A stretch of DNA of 64,000 bases from Roseovarius confluentis (GTDB taxonomy: Bacteria > Pseudomonadota > Alphaproteobacteria > Rhodobacterales > Rhodobacteraceae). Position numbers and translations under genes: made by a program. Of the stretch, positions 53,626 to 62,311 are shown piece after piece. Where the stretch lies: the NCBI RefSeq assembly GCF_002917925.1, contig NZ_PPFE01000006.1:62001-126000 (forward strand), read 5' to 3'. Numbering within the stretch: the first letter of the stretch is position 1; every line of letters starts with the position of its first letter. Below the pieces are notes generated by a model. That model did not search any database. It was not told the DNA's origin and saw only the letters and a program-made list of their open reading frames with translations.

Positions 53626-54546
53626 ATGACCACGCTCGTATTTGGCCATAAATCCCCCGACACCGACAGCACCGGCTCGCCCATCCTCTGGGCTTGGTAC
53701 CTGAACGAAGTGAAAGGCGGCGACGCCGAGGCCGTCCTTCTGGGCGAGCCCAACACCGAGGCCGCCTTCATGCTGGAAAAGTGGGACCTGCCAAAGCCGC
53801 GCATCATCTCCAACGTGGATGACGGCCAGCCCTGCATCGTGGTGGACACCAACAACCCCGCCGAGCTGCCGACCAACATCAACGGCGCCGACGTGCAGGG
53901 CATCATCGATCACCACAAGCTGGTGGGCGGGCTGGAAACCGCCGGTCCGATCGACATCACCGTGCGCCCGCTGGCCTGCACCGCCACGATCATGATCGAC
54001 CTGATGGGCGAGGACGCCGAAAAGATGCCCGACTGGGCCAAGGGCGCGGCCCTGACCTGCATCTTGTCCGACACGCTGGAATTCCGCAGCCCCACCACCA
54101 CCGACCATGATCGCGCCACGGCCGAGAAACTGGCCAGCGGCCTCGGCGTCAGCATTTCGGATTACGCCGCCGAGATGTTCGCGGCCAAGTCCGACGTCTC
54201 GGCATTCTCTGACGCCGAACTCCTCCGCATGGACAGCAAGGAATACGAGGTCGGCGGCACCAAGTTCCGCGTCTCGGTTCTGGAAACCACCGCGCCCGCC
54301 TCGGTGCTGGAGCGCAAGGACAGCCTGATGGCCTCCATGGCCGATGTAGCCAAGGAAGACGACGTCGACCAGGTACTGCTCTTCGTCGTGGACATCCTGA
54401 ACGAGGAAGCGACCCTGCTGGTGCCCAACGACCTGGTGAAAGGCGTGGCCGAGAAAAGCTTTGGCGCGTCCGTGTCGGGCGATACCGTGGTCCTGCCCGG
54501 CGTGATGAGCCGCAAGAAGCAGATCATTCCCAACCTGGCTGTCTGA
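53626..54546 (+). CDS. ppaC: Manganese-dependent inorganic pyrophosphatase (family II)
   Basis: 306 residues, DHH superfamily. VFGHKSPDTDS (His8, Asp12, Asp14 metal ligands), VVDTNNPAEL, GIIDHHKLVG (DHH) and the C-terminal RKKQIIPNL, which binds pyrophosphate, are all present. It hydrolyses pyrophosphate in the cytoplasm. GAGGA lies about 11 bases before ATG 53626, a long spacing. A strong terminator follows. Confidence 0.94.
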   Translation: MTTLVFGHKSPDTDSTGSPILWAWYLNEVKGGDAEAVLLGEPNTEAAFMLEKWDLPKPRIISNVDDGQPCIVVDTNNPAELPTNINGADVQGIIDHHKLVGGLETAGPIDITVRPLACTATIMIDLMGEDAEKMPDWAKGAALTCILSDTLEFRSPTTTDHDRATAEKLASGLGVSISDYAAEMFAAKSDVSAFSDAELLRMDSKEYEVGGTKFRVSVLETTAPASVLERKDSLMASMADVAKEDDVDQVLLFVVDILNEEATLLVPNDLVKGVAEKSFGASVSGDTVVLPGVMSRKKQIIPNLAV

Positions 54547-54572
54547 CGCTCCTCGCTATCTCTTGCATTCCG

Positions 54573-54604
54573 AACGCCTCCGCAAGATTTGCGGGGGCGT
54601 TTTT
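54573..54604 (+). terminator. Rho-independent terminator of ppaC
   Basis: AACGCCTCCGCAA pairs with TTGCGGGGGCGTT (one bulge) across GAT, followed by a T run. It lies 26 bases after the stop. Confidence 0.88.
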
Positions 54605-54659
54605 CGTACCCCGCCCGCCCCGTGACGATGACGCCGCTCGCCGGTATTTTCTCGCTCCC

Positions 54660-54715
54660 ATCCCGGACTTGACCCGGGATCTCCCGCCGCAGGAGGTCCC
54701 GGGTCAAGCCCGGGA
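54660..54715. repeat. Doubled CCCGGA-type inverted repeat
   Basis: ATCCCGGACTTGACCCGGGAT and, after CTCCCGCCGCAGGAG, a near-complementary second unit ending in GCCCGGGA. The two units can also pair with each other as one long hairpin (arms about 25 bp). Located in the 350 bp spacer between ppaC and the DUF2585 gene. Confidence 0.7.
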
Positions 54716-54788
54716 CGGGGTGCGCCTTGTGACCCCGCGCCGCAAATTGTAGGCCTGACAATGGAAACATTCGCCGGAGTCGCACCGC

Positions 54789-54890
54789 ATGGGCCTTGTC
54801 GTCCTCCTTCTTGTCGCCATTGTCGTGATATCCTTCATCGGCATCGGCCGCGGCACGCGGCGCGGCAAGGACCGGCGCGACGACGACTAA
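54789..54890 (+). CDS. 33-residue single-pass membrane peptide
   Basis: The frame reads MGLVVLLLVAIVVISFIGIG followed by a basic and acidic tail (RGTRRGKDRRDDD). The first 20 residues form one hydrophobic helix and the tail should stay in the cytoplasm (positive-inside). GGAG lies 9 bases before the ATG, and the stop is 6 bases before the convergent DUF2585 stop. Such peptides often attach to a membrane protein partner. I do not recognise it; confidence is from ribosome site plus composition. Confidence 0.5.
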   Translation: MGLVVLLLVAIVVISFIGIGRGTRRGKDRRDDD

Positions 54891-54896
54891 GCGGCC

Positions 54897-55454
54897 TCAG
54901 CCGCCCGCCTGCCAGTCGGCAATCGCCTCGACGGGGTATAGCAGCATCACCACGTTCAGCGTCAGGTTATCCCGGATGACCCACAGCGTCAGCAGCTCGA
55001 ACCCCACCACCACGGCCACGCTGGCCCAGACCGGCAACCGCCGCGCCAGCCAGAAGCCAAGCCACATCGCCACGATATCCGAGGCCGAGTTCAGCACGCT
55101 GTCGCCGTAGTAATCCAGCGAGATCGTCACCTCGCGGTAGCGCTCGATCACCGCGTTGGTGTTCTCCACGATCTCCCACGCGCATTCCACCGCCGTCGCG
55201 ATCACCAGCCGCCAGCCCAGATCGACCCGGCGCGCCACCAGCCACAAAAGCGCGTAGAACAGGAACCCGTGCAACAGGTGGCTGGGCCAGTACCAGTCGA
55301 ACACCTGCTGGCTGCCCTCGCTGGTGCCCACGGTGCCCCACAGGTCCACCCAGCCACAGGGGCATGTCGGATTGCGCCCCATCAGAAGCAGCACCACCAG
55401 CGTGGCAAGGCCCAGCATGGCCGCAATGCGAATGGGAATGCGCCTGTCCGTCAT
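54897..55454 (-). CDS. UPF0314 / DUF2585 membrane protein
   Basis: 185 residues with about five membrane segments. The hallmark stretch QQVFDWYWPSHLLHGFLFYA, then ECAWEIVENTNAVIERYREV and SLDYYGDSVLNSASDIVAMW is that of UPF0314/DUF2585, found mainly in alphaproteobacteria. The polar residues (His, Glu, Asn, Asp) in these helices suggest a buried active or binding site. Function unknown. Confidence 0.87.
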   Translation of the reverse strand: MTDRRIPIRIAAMLGLATLVVLLLMGRNPTCPCGWVDLWGTVGTSEGSQQVFDWYWPSHLLHGFLFYALLWLVARRVDLGWRLVIATAVECAWEIVENTNAVIERYREVTISLDYYGDSVLNSASDIVAMWLGFWLARRLPVWASVAVVVGFELLTLWVIRDNLTLNVVMLLYPVEAIADWQAGG

Positions 55455-55593
55455 CTGGCCACGGAATCACAGCGCCACGATCCTGTCCATCGCAAAGCGT
55501 TCCGGAAATCAGTGCGCGCATCGACCATTCGCGCAGAAATCGGGCGCGCCTCGGATGGAACGCGCCCCTCTGCACGTTGGGAAAGTCTACCGT

Positions 55594-56193
55594 TTATGAA
55601 GCGTCCTGGCCGGATGCCTTGGGCTTGTGCCACGCCAGCGCCAGCGTCGCGATCCCCGACAGCGTCAGGTCGACGCCGAGGAACAATCCAAGCACGTCGG
55701 CGGCGGCGCCCGGCAGGCCCAGCACGATCATCCCGGCCAGCGCCAGCGACATCAGCCCGGCCCCGGCGATCCAGCCCCAGCCGTGCCGCGGGCGCATCCG
55801 GACGGCATAGACCAGACGCAACAGCCCCAGCACGGCAAACAGCCCCGCAACCGCCAGTGTCAGCGTGATCAGCCCGGCAACCGGGTTCAGCAACAGCGAT
55901 ACCGCGAAAAGCACGAAGGCCAGCCCGATCAGCCCTCCGATCACCCGGCCGCCCAGCGCGTCGCCGTGATCACTGAAGGCCAGCCAAAGCTGCGTCAGAC
56001 CGGCCAGCAGGAACGCGGCACCCGCGACGGCGGTGACGGTCAGCGATGCGGCAAACGGGTTGAAAAACGCCAGCATCCCGCCCACCAGCATGACAATCCC
56101 GAGAATCGTCAGCCCGATGCGGCCCGGTTCGCGTTCGGTCCGCCCGGTCTGTCGGTGCCGCGCGCTGCGGCCTATGGCTTCGGTGAATGTCAT
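55594..56193 (-). CDS. HdeD-family (DUF308) membrane protein
   Basis: 199 residues with six predicted membrane helices in DUF308 repeats (GLTILGIVMLVGGMLAFFNP, RVIGGLIGLAFVLFAVSLLL, WIAGAGLMSLALAGMIVLGL). HdeD in E. coli is linked with acid resistance; in other bacteria the role is open. The hydrophilic N terminus (GRSARHRQTGRTEREPGR) is cytoplasmic. It is divergent from the aldolase gene over 136 bases. Confidence 0.82.
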   Translation of the reverse strand: MTFTEAIGRSARHRQTGRTEREPGRIGLTILGIVMLVGGMLAFFNPFAASLTVTAVAGAAFLLAGLTQLWLAFSDHGDALGGRVIGGLIGLAFVLFAVSLLLNPVAGLITLTLAVAGLFAVLGLLRLVYAVRMRPRHGWGWIAGAGLMSLALAGMIVLGLPGAAADVLGLFLGVDLTLSGIATLALAWHKPKASGQDAS

Positions 56194-56329
56194 TGCGTGT
56201 GTCACCTTCGGGGTGGTTTCACGCGGACAACGCGCAACCCGCACCGCCGGTTCCCGCCCTGCGTCGCTGGACGTCTGTCTATCGCCGCGTTTAACTGGCC
56301 CTCGACACCAAGACACACGAGGCCCGCCC

Positions 56330-57097
56330 ATGTCCGCTCCCCTCAACCGTTTCAAGACCGCCCTTGCCGCCGGCCAGCCCCTTGTCGGCTGCTGGGCCGG
56401 GTTCGCCGACGCCTATGCCACCGAGATACTTGGCACGGCCGGGTTCGACTGGCTGATCCTCGACGGCGAACATGCGCCCAACACGCTCCAGACCCTGTCG
56501 GCCCAGATCGGCATCCTGCAAGCCTCCAGCAGCGAGGCCATCGTGCGCGTGCCCGTGGCCGAGGACTGGATCATCAAGCAGGTGCTGGACGCGGGCGCGC
56601 AGACGCTTCTGGCGCCGATGGTCGACACCGCGGCCGACGCCGAGCGGATCGTGCGCGCCATGCGCTACCCGCCCGAGGGCGTGCGCGGCTCCGGCGCGGC
56701 GCTGGGGCGGGCCTCGGGCTTTGGCGCGGTGCCCGACTATATCGCCACGGCCAATGACCAGATGTGCCTCGTGGTCCAGATCGAAAGCGTGGCCGCGCTG
56801 GACAATCTCGATGCGATCTGCGCGGTCGACGGCGTCGATGCGGCCTTTATCGGGCCGTCGGACCTGGCCAACGACATGGGGTATCGCGGCGACGCGAACC
56901 ACCCCGAGGTGCGCGCCGCCATGCAGGACGCTCTGGCCCGCATTCGCGCGGCGGGCAAGGCGCCCGGCATCCTTGGGATCGACGCGCAGACGACGCGCAC
57001 CTACCGCGACTGGGGTGCGCAGATGCTGGGCGTCGGCATCGACGTCCTGCTCTTTGCCAATGCCGCCCGCGCGCTGGCGCGCAATTGGCAGGCGTAA
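56330..57097 (+). CDS. HpcH/HpaI-family class II aldolase
   Basis: 255 residues. WLILDGEHAPNT (His48 base), LVVQIESVAALDNLDAI (Glu metal ligand) and AAFIGPSDLANDMGY (Asp ligand, substrate-binding Ser) define the family: pyruvate-dependent aldolases such as 2-keto-3-deoxy-glucarate or 4-hydroxy-2-oxo-acid aldolases. Its stop overlaps the start of glk (TAATG), so a role in sugar-acid or keto-deoxy-sugar breakdown is likely. The physiological aldehyde is unknown. Confidence 0.88.
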   Translation: MSAPLNRFKTALAAGQPLVGCWAGFADAYATEILGTAGFDWLILDGEHAPNTLQTLSAQIGILQASSSEAIVRVPVAEDWIIKQVLDAGAQTLLAPMVDTAADAERIVRAMRYPPEGVRGSGAALGRASGFGAVPDYIATANDQMCLVVQIESVAALDNLDAICAVDGVDAAFIGPSDLANDMGYRGDANHPEVRAAMQDALARIRAAGKAPGILGIDAQTTRTYRDWGAQMLGVGIDVLLFANAARALARNWQA

Positions 57098-58008
57098 TGC
57101 GCCTTCTGGTCGATCTGGGCGGCACCTCCTGCCGCGTCGGCCTGGCGACTGGGGCGGGCCTGCTGCCCGACACCGCCCGCAACTTTGCCAATGCCGATCA
57201 TACCAGCCTCGCCGACCTGCTGGCCGCCTATCTGGATGCGATGCGCCCCGGCGCGGTCAGTGCGATTTGCGCGGGGGTCGCCGGGCCGGTGCGGGGCGGC
57301 GCGGCGCAGCTGACCAATCACGCCTGGCACATCGAGGCCGACGCGGTGGCCCGCGCCACCGGCGCCGACCAAGTGCACCTGATGAACGACCTTCAGGCGC
57401 AGGCCTATGCGCTCGACGATCTGGACGCGGACAGCCTCACGCCGCTGATCCCCGGCACGCCCGATCCCGAAGGTCCGCGCATGGTGCTTGGGCTGGGAAC
57501 CGGCTGCAACATCGCGGTCGCGCACCGCGTGGGCGACGGCCTCTTCGTGCCGCCGTCCGAATCCGGCCACACCACCCTGCCCGACGCGCCGGGCTTTCGC
57601 GCGCTCTACGATGCGCTGCGCGGCAATGCGGCACACCTGCCCATCGAGACCGCCCTCTCCGGCCCCGGCCTCAGCCGCCTGCACGCCTTCTATACGGGCG
57701 AGACACTGACCCCGATCGAGATCATCGCGCAGGAGCCCCGCAAAACCCTGCAAGCCTTCGTCTCGCTGCTGGGCCTCGCGGCATCGAACCTGTCCCTGTC
57801 GCACATGGCGACCGGGGGGCTTTACCTCATTGGCGGCACCGCCCGGGCCGTCGCGCCGTATCTTGTGCCGCTGGGATTCACCGACACGTTCCATCCGCGC
57901 GGACCCTACACAGATATCCTGCGCGCCATTCCCGTGACCCTCATCGCCGACGACAACGCCGCCCTGCGCGGCTGCGCCCGATACCTCGCACAATACCCCT
58001 CGGAATAA
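57097..58008 (+). CDS. glk: Glucokinase family protein
   Basis: 303 residues of the bacterial Glk family (not ROK). LLVDLGGTSCRVGLA (phosphate 1 loop), AGVAGPVRGGAAQLTNHAW, VHLMNDLQAQAYAL (Asn-Asp catalytic pair), GLGTGCNIAVAHR (phosphate 2) and ESGHTTLP. It phosphorylates glucose or a related sugar with ATP. It begins inside the aldolase stop (TAATG), so the two are translated together. About 75 bases separate it from parE. Confidence 0.85.
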   Translation: MRLLVDLGGTSCRVGLATGAGLLPDTARNFANADHTSLADLLAAYLDAMRPGAVSAICAGVAGPVRGGAAQLTNHAWHIEADAVARATGADQVHLMNDLQAQAYALDDLDADSLTPLIPGTPDPEGPRMVLGLGTGCNIAVAHRVGDGLFVPPSESGHTTLPDAPGFRALYDALRGNAAHLPIETALSGPGLSRLHAFYTGETLTPIEIIAQEPRKTLQAFVSLLGLAASNLSLSHMATGGLYLIGGTARAVAPYLVPLGFTDTFHPRGPYTDILRAIPVTLIADDNAALRGCARYLAQYPSE

Positions 58009-58083
58009 GGCCCGATCCCACTTCCCCCACCGCCTGCCCTCTGCCATACTGCGCCCCAACTCATAAAACAAAGAGCAGCGCAC

Positions 58084-60042
58084 ATGGCCGACGACCTTCT
58101 CTCACCGACTGACTCCGGCGATTACGACGCCTCCTCGATCGAGGTGCTGGAGGGGCTGGAGCCTGTCCGCAAACGCCCCGGCATGTATATCGGCGGCACG
58201 GATGAACGGGCGCTGCATCACCTGGTGGCCGAGATCCTCGACAACTCCATGGACGAGGCCGTGGCCGGCCATGCCAACCGGATCGAGGTCGAGCTCCACG
58301 AGGATTATTCCATCACCATCCGCGACAACGGCCGCGGCATGCCGGTGGACGAACATCCAAAGTTCCCCGGCAAATCCGCGCTCGAGGTGATCCTCTGCAC
58401 CCTGCACGCGGGCGGCAAGTTCTCGGGCAAGGCCTACCAGACATCGGGCGGCCTGCACGGCGTGGGCGCCTCGGTCGTGAACGCGCTGTCGGATTCGATG
58501 GTCGTCCAGGTGGCCCGCGACCGCAAACTCCACGAACAGCGCTTCTCCCGCGGCAAGCCGCTCGGCCCGGTGCAGGAGGTCGGCGCCGCCCCCAACCGCC
58601 GCGGCACCACCGTCACCTTCCACGCCGACGAGGAGATCTTCGGCTCGCATCGCTTCAAGCCCGCCCGGCTCTTCAGCTCGATCCGCTCCAAGGCGTATCT
58701 CTTTTCGGGGGTCGAGATCCGCTGGAAATCCGCCATTGCCGACGGCGACACCCCGCAGGAGGCCACGTTCCACTTCCCCGGCGGTCTGGCCGATTACTTG
58801 CGCGAGACGATGGGCACCGCCTCGACCTATGCCGAGAATCCCTTTGCCGGCACCGTCGACTTCCAGGAACGCTTCGGCACCCCGGGCAAGGTGGAATGGG
58901 CGATCAACTGGACGCCCAGCCGCGACGGCTTCCTGCAAAGCTACTGTAACACCGTCCCCACGCCCGAGGGAGGCACGCACGTCGCCGGCTTCTGGGCCGC
59001 GATCGTCAAGGGCATCAAGGCCTATGGCGAGCTGGTCAACAACAAGAAGGCCGCCAACATCACCCGCGACGACCTGATGACCGGCGGCTGCGCGCTGGTC
59101 TCGTGCTTCATCCGCGAGCCGGAATTCGTCGGCCAGACCAAGGACCGCCTCGCCACGACCGAGGCGCAGCGTCTGGTGGAAAACGCCGTCCGCGACCATT
59201 TCGACAACTGGCTGGCGGCCGACACCAAGTCGGCGGGGGCCATCCTCGACTTCCTCGTCCTGCGGGCCGAGGAACGCCTGCGCAGGCGCGCCGAGAAGGA
59301 GACACAACGCAAATCCGCCACGAAAAAACTTCGCCTCCCCGGCAAATTGGTGGATTGCTCGTCGTCAACCCGCGACGGCACCGAATTGTTCATTGTCGAG
59401 GGCGATTCCGCCGGCGGGTCGGCGAAAATGGGCCGGGACCGCAAGACGCAGGCCCTGCTGCCCCTGCGCGGCAAGATCCTGAACGTGCTGGGCGCGGCCA
59501 GCTCGAAACTGGGCTCGAACGCCGAGATCAATGACCTGACGCAGGCGCTTGGCGTCGGCTTGGGCAGCCGGTTCAACATCGACGACCTGCGCTATGACAA
59601 GATCATCATCATGACCGACGCCGACGTGGACGGCGCCCATATCGCCTCGCTGCTGATGACCTTCTTCTTCACCCAGATGCGCCCCATGATCGACGCGGGC
59701 CACCTCTACCTCGCCTGCCCGCCTTTGTACCGCCTGACCCAGGGCGCCAAGCGGACCTACTGCCTCGACGAGGCCGAGCGCGACCTGTGGCTGGAAAAGG
59801 GCCTTGGCGGCAAGGGCAAGATCGACGTCAGCCGCTTCAAGGGCCTGGGCGAGATGGACGCCAAGGACCTGAAGGAAACCACGATGGACCCCGCCACGCG
59901 CAAGCTGATCCGCGTGACCATCGACGAGGACGAACCCGGCGAGACCGGCGACCTGGTGGAGCGCCTGATGGGCAAGAAGCCCGAACTGCGCTTCCAGTAC
60001 ATCCAGGAGAACGCGCGGTTCGTGGAGGAGTTGGATGTTTGA
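58084..60042 (+). CDS. parE: DNA topoisomerase IV subunit B
   Basis: 652 residues. GHKL ATPase: EILDNSMDEAVAGHA (Glu and Asn for Mg-ATP), IRDNGRGMPVDEHP and TSGGLHGVGASVVNALS. TOPRIM: FIVEGDSAGGSAKMGRDRK and TDADVDGAHIASLL. C terminus RFKGLGEMDAKDLKETTMDP. ParE length and the KLGSNAEINDLTQALG segment favour ParE over GyrB (about 800 residues). With ParC it decatenates daughter chromosomes. It is followed, three bases on, by the convergent BRCT gene. Confidence 0.95.
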   Translation: MADDLLSPTDSGDYDASSIEVLEGLEPVRKRPGMYIGGTDERALHHLVAEILDNSMDEAVAGHANRIEVELHEDYSITIRDNGRGMPVDEHPKFPGKSALEVILCTLHAGGKFSGKAYQTSGGLHGVGASVVNALSDSMVVQVARDRKLHEQRFSRGKPLGPVQEVGAAPNRRGTTVTFHADEEIFGSHRFKPARLFSSIRSKAYLFSGVEIRWKSAIADGDTPQEATFHFPGGLADYLRETMGTASTYAENPFAGTVDFQERFGTPGKVEWAINWTPSRDGFLQSYCNTVPTPEGGTHVAGFWAAIVKGIKAYGELVNNKKAANITRDDLMTGGCALVSCFIREPEFVGQTKDRLATTEAQRLVENAVRDHFDNWLAADTKSAGAILDFLVLRAEERLRRRAEKETQRKSATKKLRLPGKLVDCSSSTRDGTELFIVEGDSAGGSAKMGRDRKTQALLPLRGKILNVLGAASSKLGSNAEINDLTQALGVGLGSRFNIDDLRYDKIIIMTDADVDGAHIASLLMTFFFTQMRPMIDAGHLYLACPPLYRLTQGAKRTYCLDEAERDLWLEKGLGGKGKIDVSRFKGLGEMDAKDLKETTMDPATRKLIRVTIDEDEPGETGDLVERLMGKKPELRFQYIQENARFVEELDV

Positions 60043-60045
60043 AGT

Positions 60046-60924
60046 TTATTGTGTCTTACCCATCAACCTTAGAATCTGGCCTTCTGAAACAAAGTTCGGG
60101 CGGCTTGACTTGGCATAAAGCTCCTGTGCCTTTCGGATTTTCGTACCACGATTCATTTCAATCCAATCGCGTGAAGCTTCGCCACCGACAATAATAAAAT
60201 CGGTTCTGCCAGATACTGAACGTGCAACAAAAGCACCAAGAGCTTCTAATTCATCCTCGAAGTCCTTGCGAGGCGTGGCCTTAAAGTTGCCAGTTAAAAC
60301 AAGCATCTTTTCGTTTAAATCAACCGAAATGTCGTCTAGCCGAAATTCGTCAAAATTGGCGACCCCACTGGTTTGTGCAAGGCCCGTATCGCCATAAGAA
60401 TCGCCAACAACGCTTCCAATGACAGTGCAAAGTTCCAAAGATTCCTCTGCTGTTACAATTCCGTCCGCTAGAGCATCTTGCACGCTTGTCTCGATTTGGT
60501 TGACACCCACGACCTCCCGAAGCTCGGGTTGACTAGCGATGGCGTCGCGAAGCATTTTCGCCTCTTCGACAGTTATTACTCCGTCGCACACAATGCCTCT
60601 GCAAAAGCCCAGGAAACGGTTCAAAGCGCTTTTGTTACAGCTTCTATCTATTTGTTCTATACGAAATCTGGCGGCATCGACAATCGTATCGTGCTCCATA
60701 AGATCAGCTTCAAAATCTTGGACTAAGTCTGATGCATCGCAATCTGCGTACTTCTCAACAAACTCCACGCATTCAGCAATTAGTGGCTCAACCTCACCGC
60801 GTTCAATGTAACCACTCGCGGCGATACCTTCTAAAAACCCCGTGAAGTGGCAGAATAATTTAATATCATTGTTCTTCGAGTGGATTTGCTCAAGTTCATG
60901 ACCGCCGTGTTCAAGTTTAGACAA
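60046..60924 (-). CDS. BRCT-domain protein with TerB-like/helical repeats, AT-rich
   Basis: 292 residues. The C-terminal 90 or so residues are a BRCT domain (KMLVLTGNFKATPRKDFEDE, then LEALGAFVARSVSGRTDFIIVGG and SEGQILRLMG), as in NAD-dependent DNA ligase and replication proteins. The N-terminal part has three similar helical segments (FLEGIAASGYIERGEVEPL, FCRGIVCDGVITVEEAKML, VQDALADGIVTAEESLEL) with a D/E-G-x-I-x-x-x-E pattern like TerB or EF-hand-related helices. By eye the base composition is near 45% GC against 65% around it, so recent acquisition is likely. It converges on parE and borders a repeat region. Confidence 0.78.
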   Translation of the reverse strand: MSKLEHGGHELEQIHSKNNDIKLFCHFTGFLEGIAASGYIERGEVEPLIAECVEFVEKYADCDASDLVQDFEADLMEHDTIVDAARFRIEQIDRSCNKSALNRFLGFCRGIVCDGVITVEEAKMLRDAIASQPELREVVGVNQIETSVQDALADGIVTAEESLELCTVIGSVVGDSYGDTGLAQTSGVANFDEFRLDDISVDLNEKMLVLTGNFKATPRKDFEDELEALGAFVARSVSGRTDFIIVGGEASRDWIEMNRGTKIRKAQELYAKSSRPNFVSEGQILRLMGKTQ

Positions 60925-61007
60925 ATTACTACCTCTGTTACCTGCTCTTTTTTGCTCAGGTGCAATCCCCCACGCAACTCAATTCAAAGGATAATGTCGG
61001 TGGTTAG

Positions 61008-61023
61008 ACGTGGCAAGCCACGT
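61008..61023. promoter_or_regulatory. 16 bp palindrome upstream of the BRCT gene
   Basis: ACGTGGC-AA-GCCACGT is perfect and lies about 85 bases upstream of the BRCT start, with no T run. It is a candidate operator for the acquired gene. Confidence 0.4.
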
Positions 61024-61045
61024 GAATCCTTCTGAGTGACACGCC

Positions 61046-61291
61046 TTGCGCGGAATCAAGGCGCAGCACGCTGCGCCGCCGCGCGATCGCCCGCTGCCCG
61101 GCAGGCGATTGCCTGCAATCGCCGAGAGGGAGACCGCCCGTCACGCCGGAGGCGTGCCGCCTATAAGCGGCGCACCTTCGGTGCGACGGGCTGGCGATTG
61201 GCTGACACAAGCCCCCCGATCAGAGGTCATGCGGACACCGCACCCATAAAGTGCCCTGAACTATCGCTGGATCGCCACCCCGCGGTCTGGC
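61046..61291 (-). repeat. Dispersed intergenic repeat, copy C (about 245 bp)
   Basis: Read on the minus strand it has GGCCAGACCGCGGGGTGGCGA, TTCAGGGCACTTTATGG, GTGTCAGCCAATCGCCAG, CCCGTC, an extra GCACC...GGTGC hairpin block, GGCGATTGCAGGCAATCGCC, GATCGCGCGGCGGC and CCTTGATTCCGCGCA. It is the longest copy; it carries short GGCGTGCC tandem hairpins that copies A and B lack. Confidence 0.78.
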
Positions 61292-61400
61292 CCTCGCGCG
61301 GCCTCCACGGCTCGTCTGACGCGCAACACGCCATCCCGTCACGCCAAAGGCGTGCCACCTCACATGTCTGGCCCTCGCGCGGCCTCAGCCACACAACGCA

Positions 61401-61424
61401 GTCCCGGACTTGATCCGGGACCTC
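61401..61424. repeat. CCCGGA-type inverted repeat
   Basis: GTCCCGGACTTGATCCGGGAC: arms of eight bases around CTTGA, the same type as 19598-19618. Confidence 0.65.
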
Positions 61425-61473
61425 CCCGCCACCAAAACCACCGCACGCCCCGTTAACCCGGCAAATCCCGAAA

Positions 61474-61517
61474 ACCGCACCGTCGCGATACCACCCGGAT
61501 ACCGACGCGATACCGAC
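61474..61517 (-). repeat. 44 bp dispersed repeat, copy 2 (inverted)
   Basis: Exact reverse complement of 19226-19269. It lies about 110 bases before the lipoprotein start, on the side of the CCCGGA element as in copy 1. Confidence 0.85.
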
Positions 61518-61627
61518 GTTCCAAATTGCCCCCAATCCCCTTGTTAACCAAGACGATTCGACGCGATTCGGGCCGGGGTTAACATTCCCTCTATCCGGTC
61601 CATTCATCCCCCGTTAACCTGCCGGAC

Positions 61628-62311
61628 ATGCGCTGGCTTTTCCTGCTCTCTCTCGCCGTCCTGATCTCCTGTGGCCGTCCCCTGACGGACACCGAGAAAG
61701 CCTTCACCAAGCAGATCCATGGGTCCTCCATCGACACGGGCCGCATCCGGCTGGTCGAGGGCGCCCTGATCGGCAAGACCACCTATACCCGCAAGAAACG
61801 CCCCCGCCTTGCCTGCCGCGAGCGCATCTTTCCGCCCCAGGCCGAGGAGACCAAGGAAGTCACCGTCAGCCCCGCCGCGTTCGTTCTGTTCAGCAAGGTT
61901 TTCTATTCGAAAGACTGGTACCTGAAGGATTACCTGCCCGACTTTGACGAGCGGTTCTACCTGGTCGAGGCGATGCTCTTTGCCCACGAGATGACCCATG
62001 TCTGGCAATGGCAGAACCGCCGCCAGACGGCCTATAGCCCGCTCAAGGCCGTGCGCGAGCATCAGGTCAGCGACGACCCCTACCTTTTCGACATCGACAC
62101 GCAGACGCGGTTCCTCGACTTCGGCTATGAACAGCAGGCCTCGATCGTCGAGGAATATGTCTGCTGCGCCACGCTGGACCCCGGGGCGCCACGCACCAAG
62201 CGGTTGGAATCATTGCTCGAAGGCGCGTTCCCGCTGGGCCAACTGACCATCCCCGACAAGGTCGTTTTGCCGTGGGACGGGGTCGAGCTGAACGGGATCT
62301 GCCGGGTCTAG
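61628..62311 (+). CDS. Lipoprotein with HExxH metallopeptidase motif
   Basis: 227 residues. A signal with lipobox (LSLAVLISC) suggests lipidation at Cys15. The core FAHEMTHVWQWQNRRQTAYSPL carries an HEMTH zinc motif, with an acidic residue 25-60 downstream as a possible third ligand (FLDFGYEQQASIVEEY). The long hydrophobic-aromatic part YLKDYLPDFDERFYLVEAML precedes it. The pattern fits a small extracytoplasmic zinc peptidase of unknown family. It overlaps the convergent cytochrome gene by four bases at the stops. Confidence 0.7.
   Translation: MRWLFLLSLAVLISCGRPLTDTEKAFTKQIHGSSIDTGRIRLVEGALIGKTTYTRKKRPRLACRERIFPPQAEETKEVTVSPAAFVLFSKVFYSKDWYLKDYLPDFDERFYLVEAMLFAHEMTHVWQWQNRRQTAYSPLKAVREHQVSDDPYLFDIDTQTRFLDFGYEQQASIVEEYVCCATLDPGAPRTKRLESLLEGAFPLGQLTIPDKVVLPWDGVELNGICRV

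Larger units (their letters stand above)
60925..61627. other. 700 bp repeat-rich spacer
   Basis: From left to right: AT-rich sequence upstream of the BRCT gene, a 16 bp palindrome at 61008-61023, dispersed repeat copy C (61046-61291, inverted), short GCGCC(T/G) tandem motifs, a CCCGGA element (61401-61424), the second 44 bp repeat copy (61474-61517) and a GTTAAC-rich stretch before the lipoprotein gene. Short open frames here are repeat sequence; no gene is supported. Confidence 0.65.

Noticed and set aside
56194..56329. Promoter for the aldolase-glk genes
   Set aside because: No pair of hexamers with acceptable spacing stood out in the 136 bp spacer.
61036..61413. 125-codon frame in the spacer before the lipoprotein gene
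   Set aside because: It consists of the dispersed repeat and CCCGGA element; no start signal or family match.
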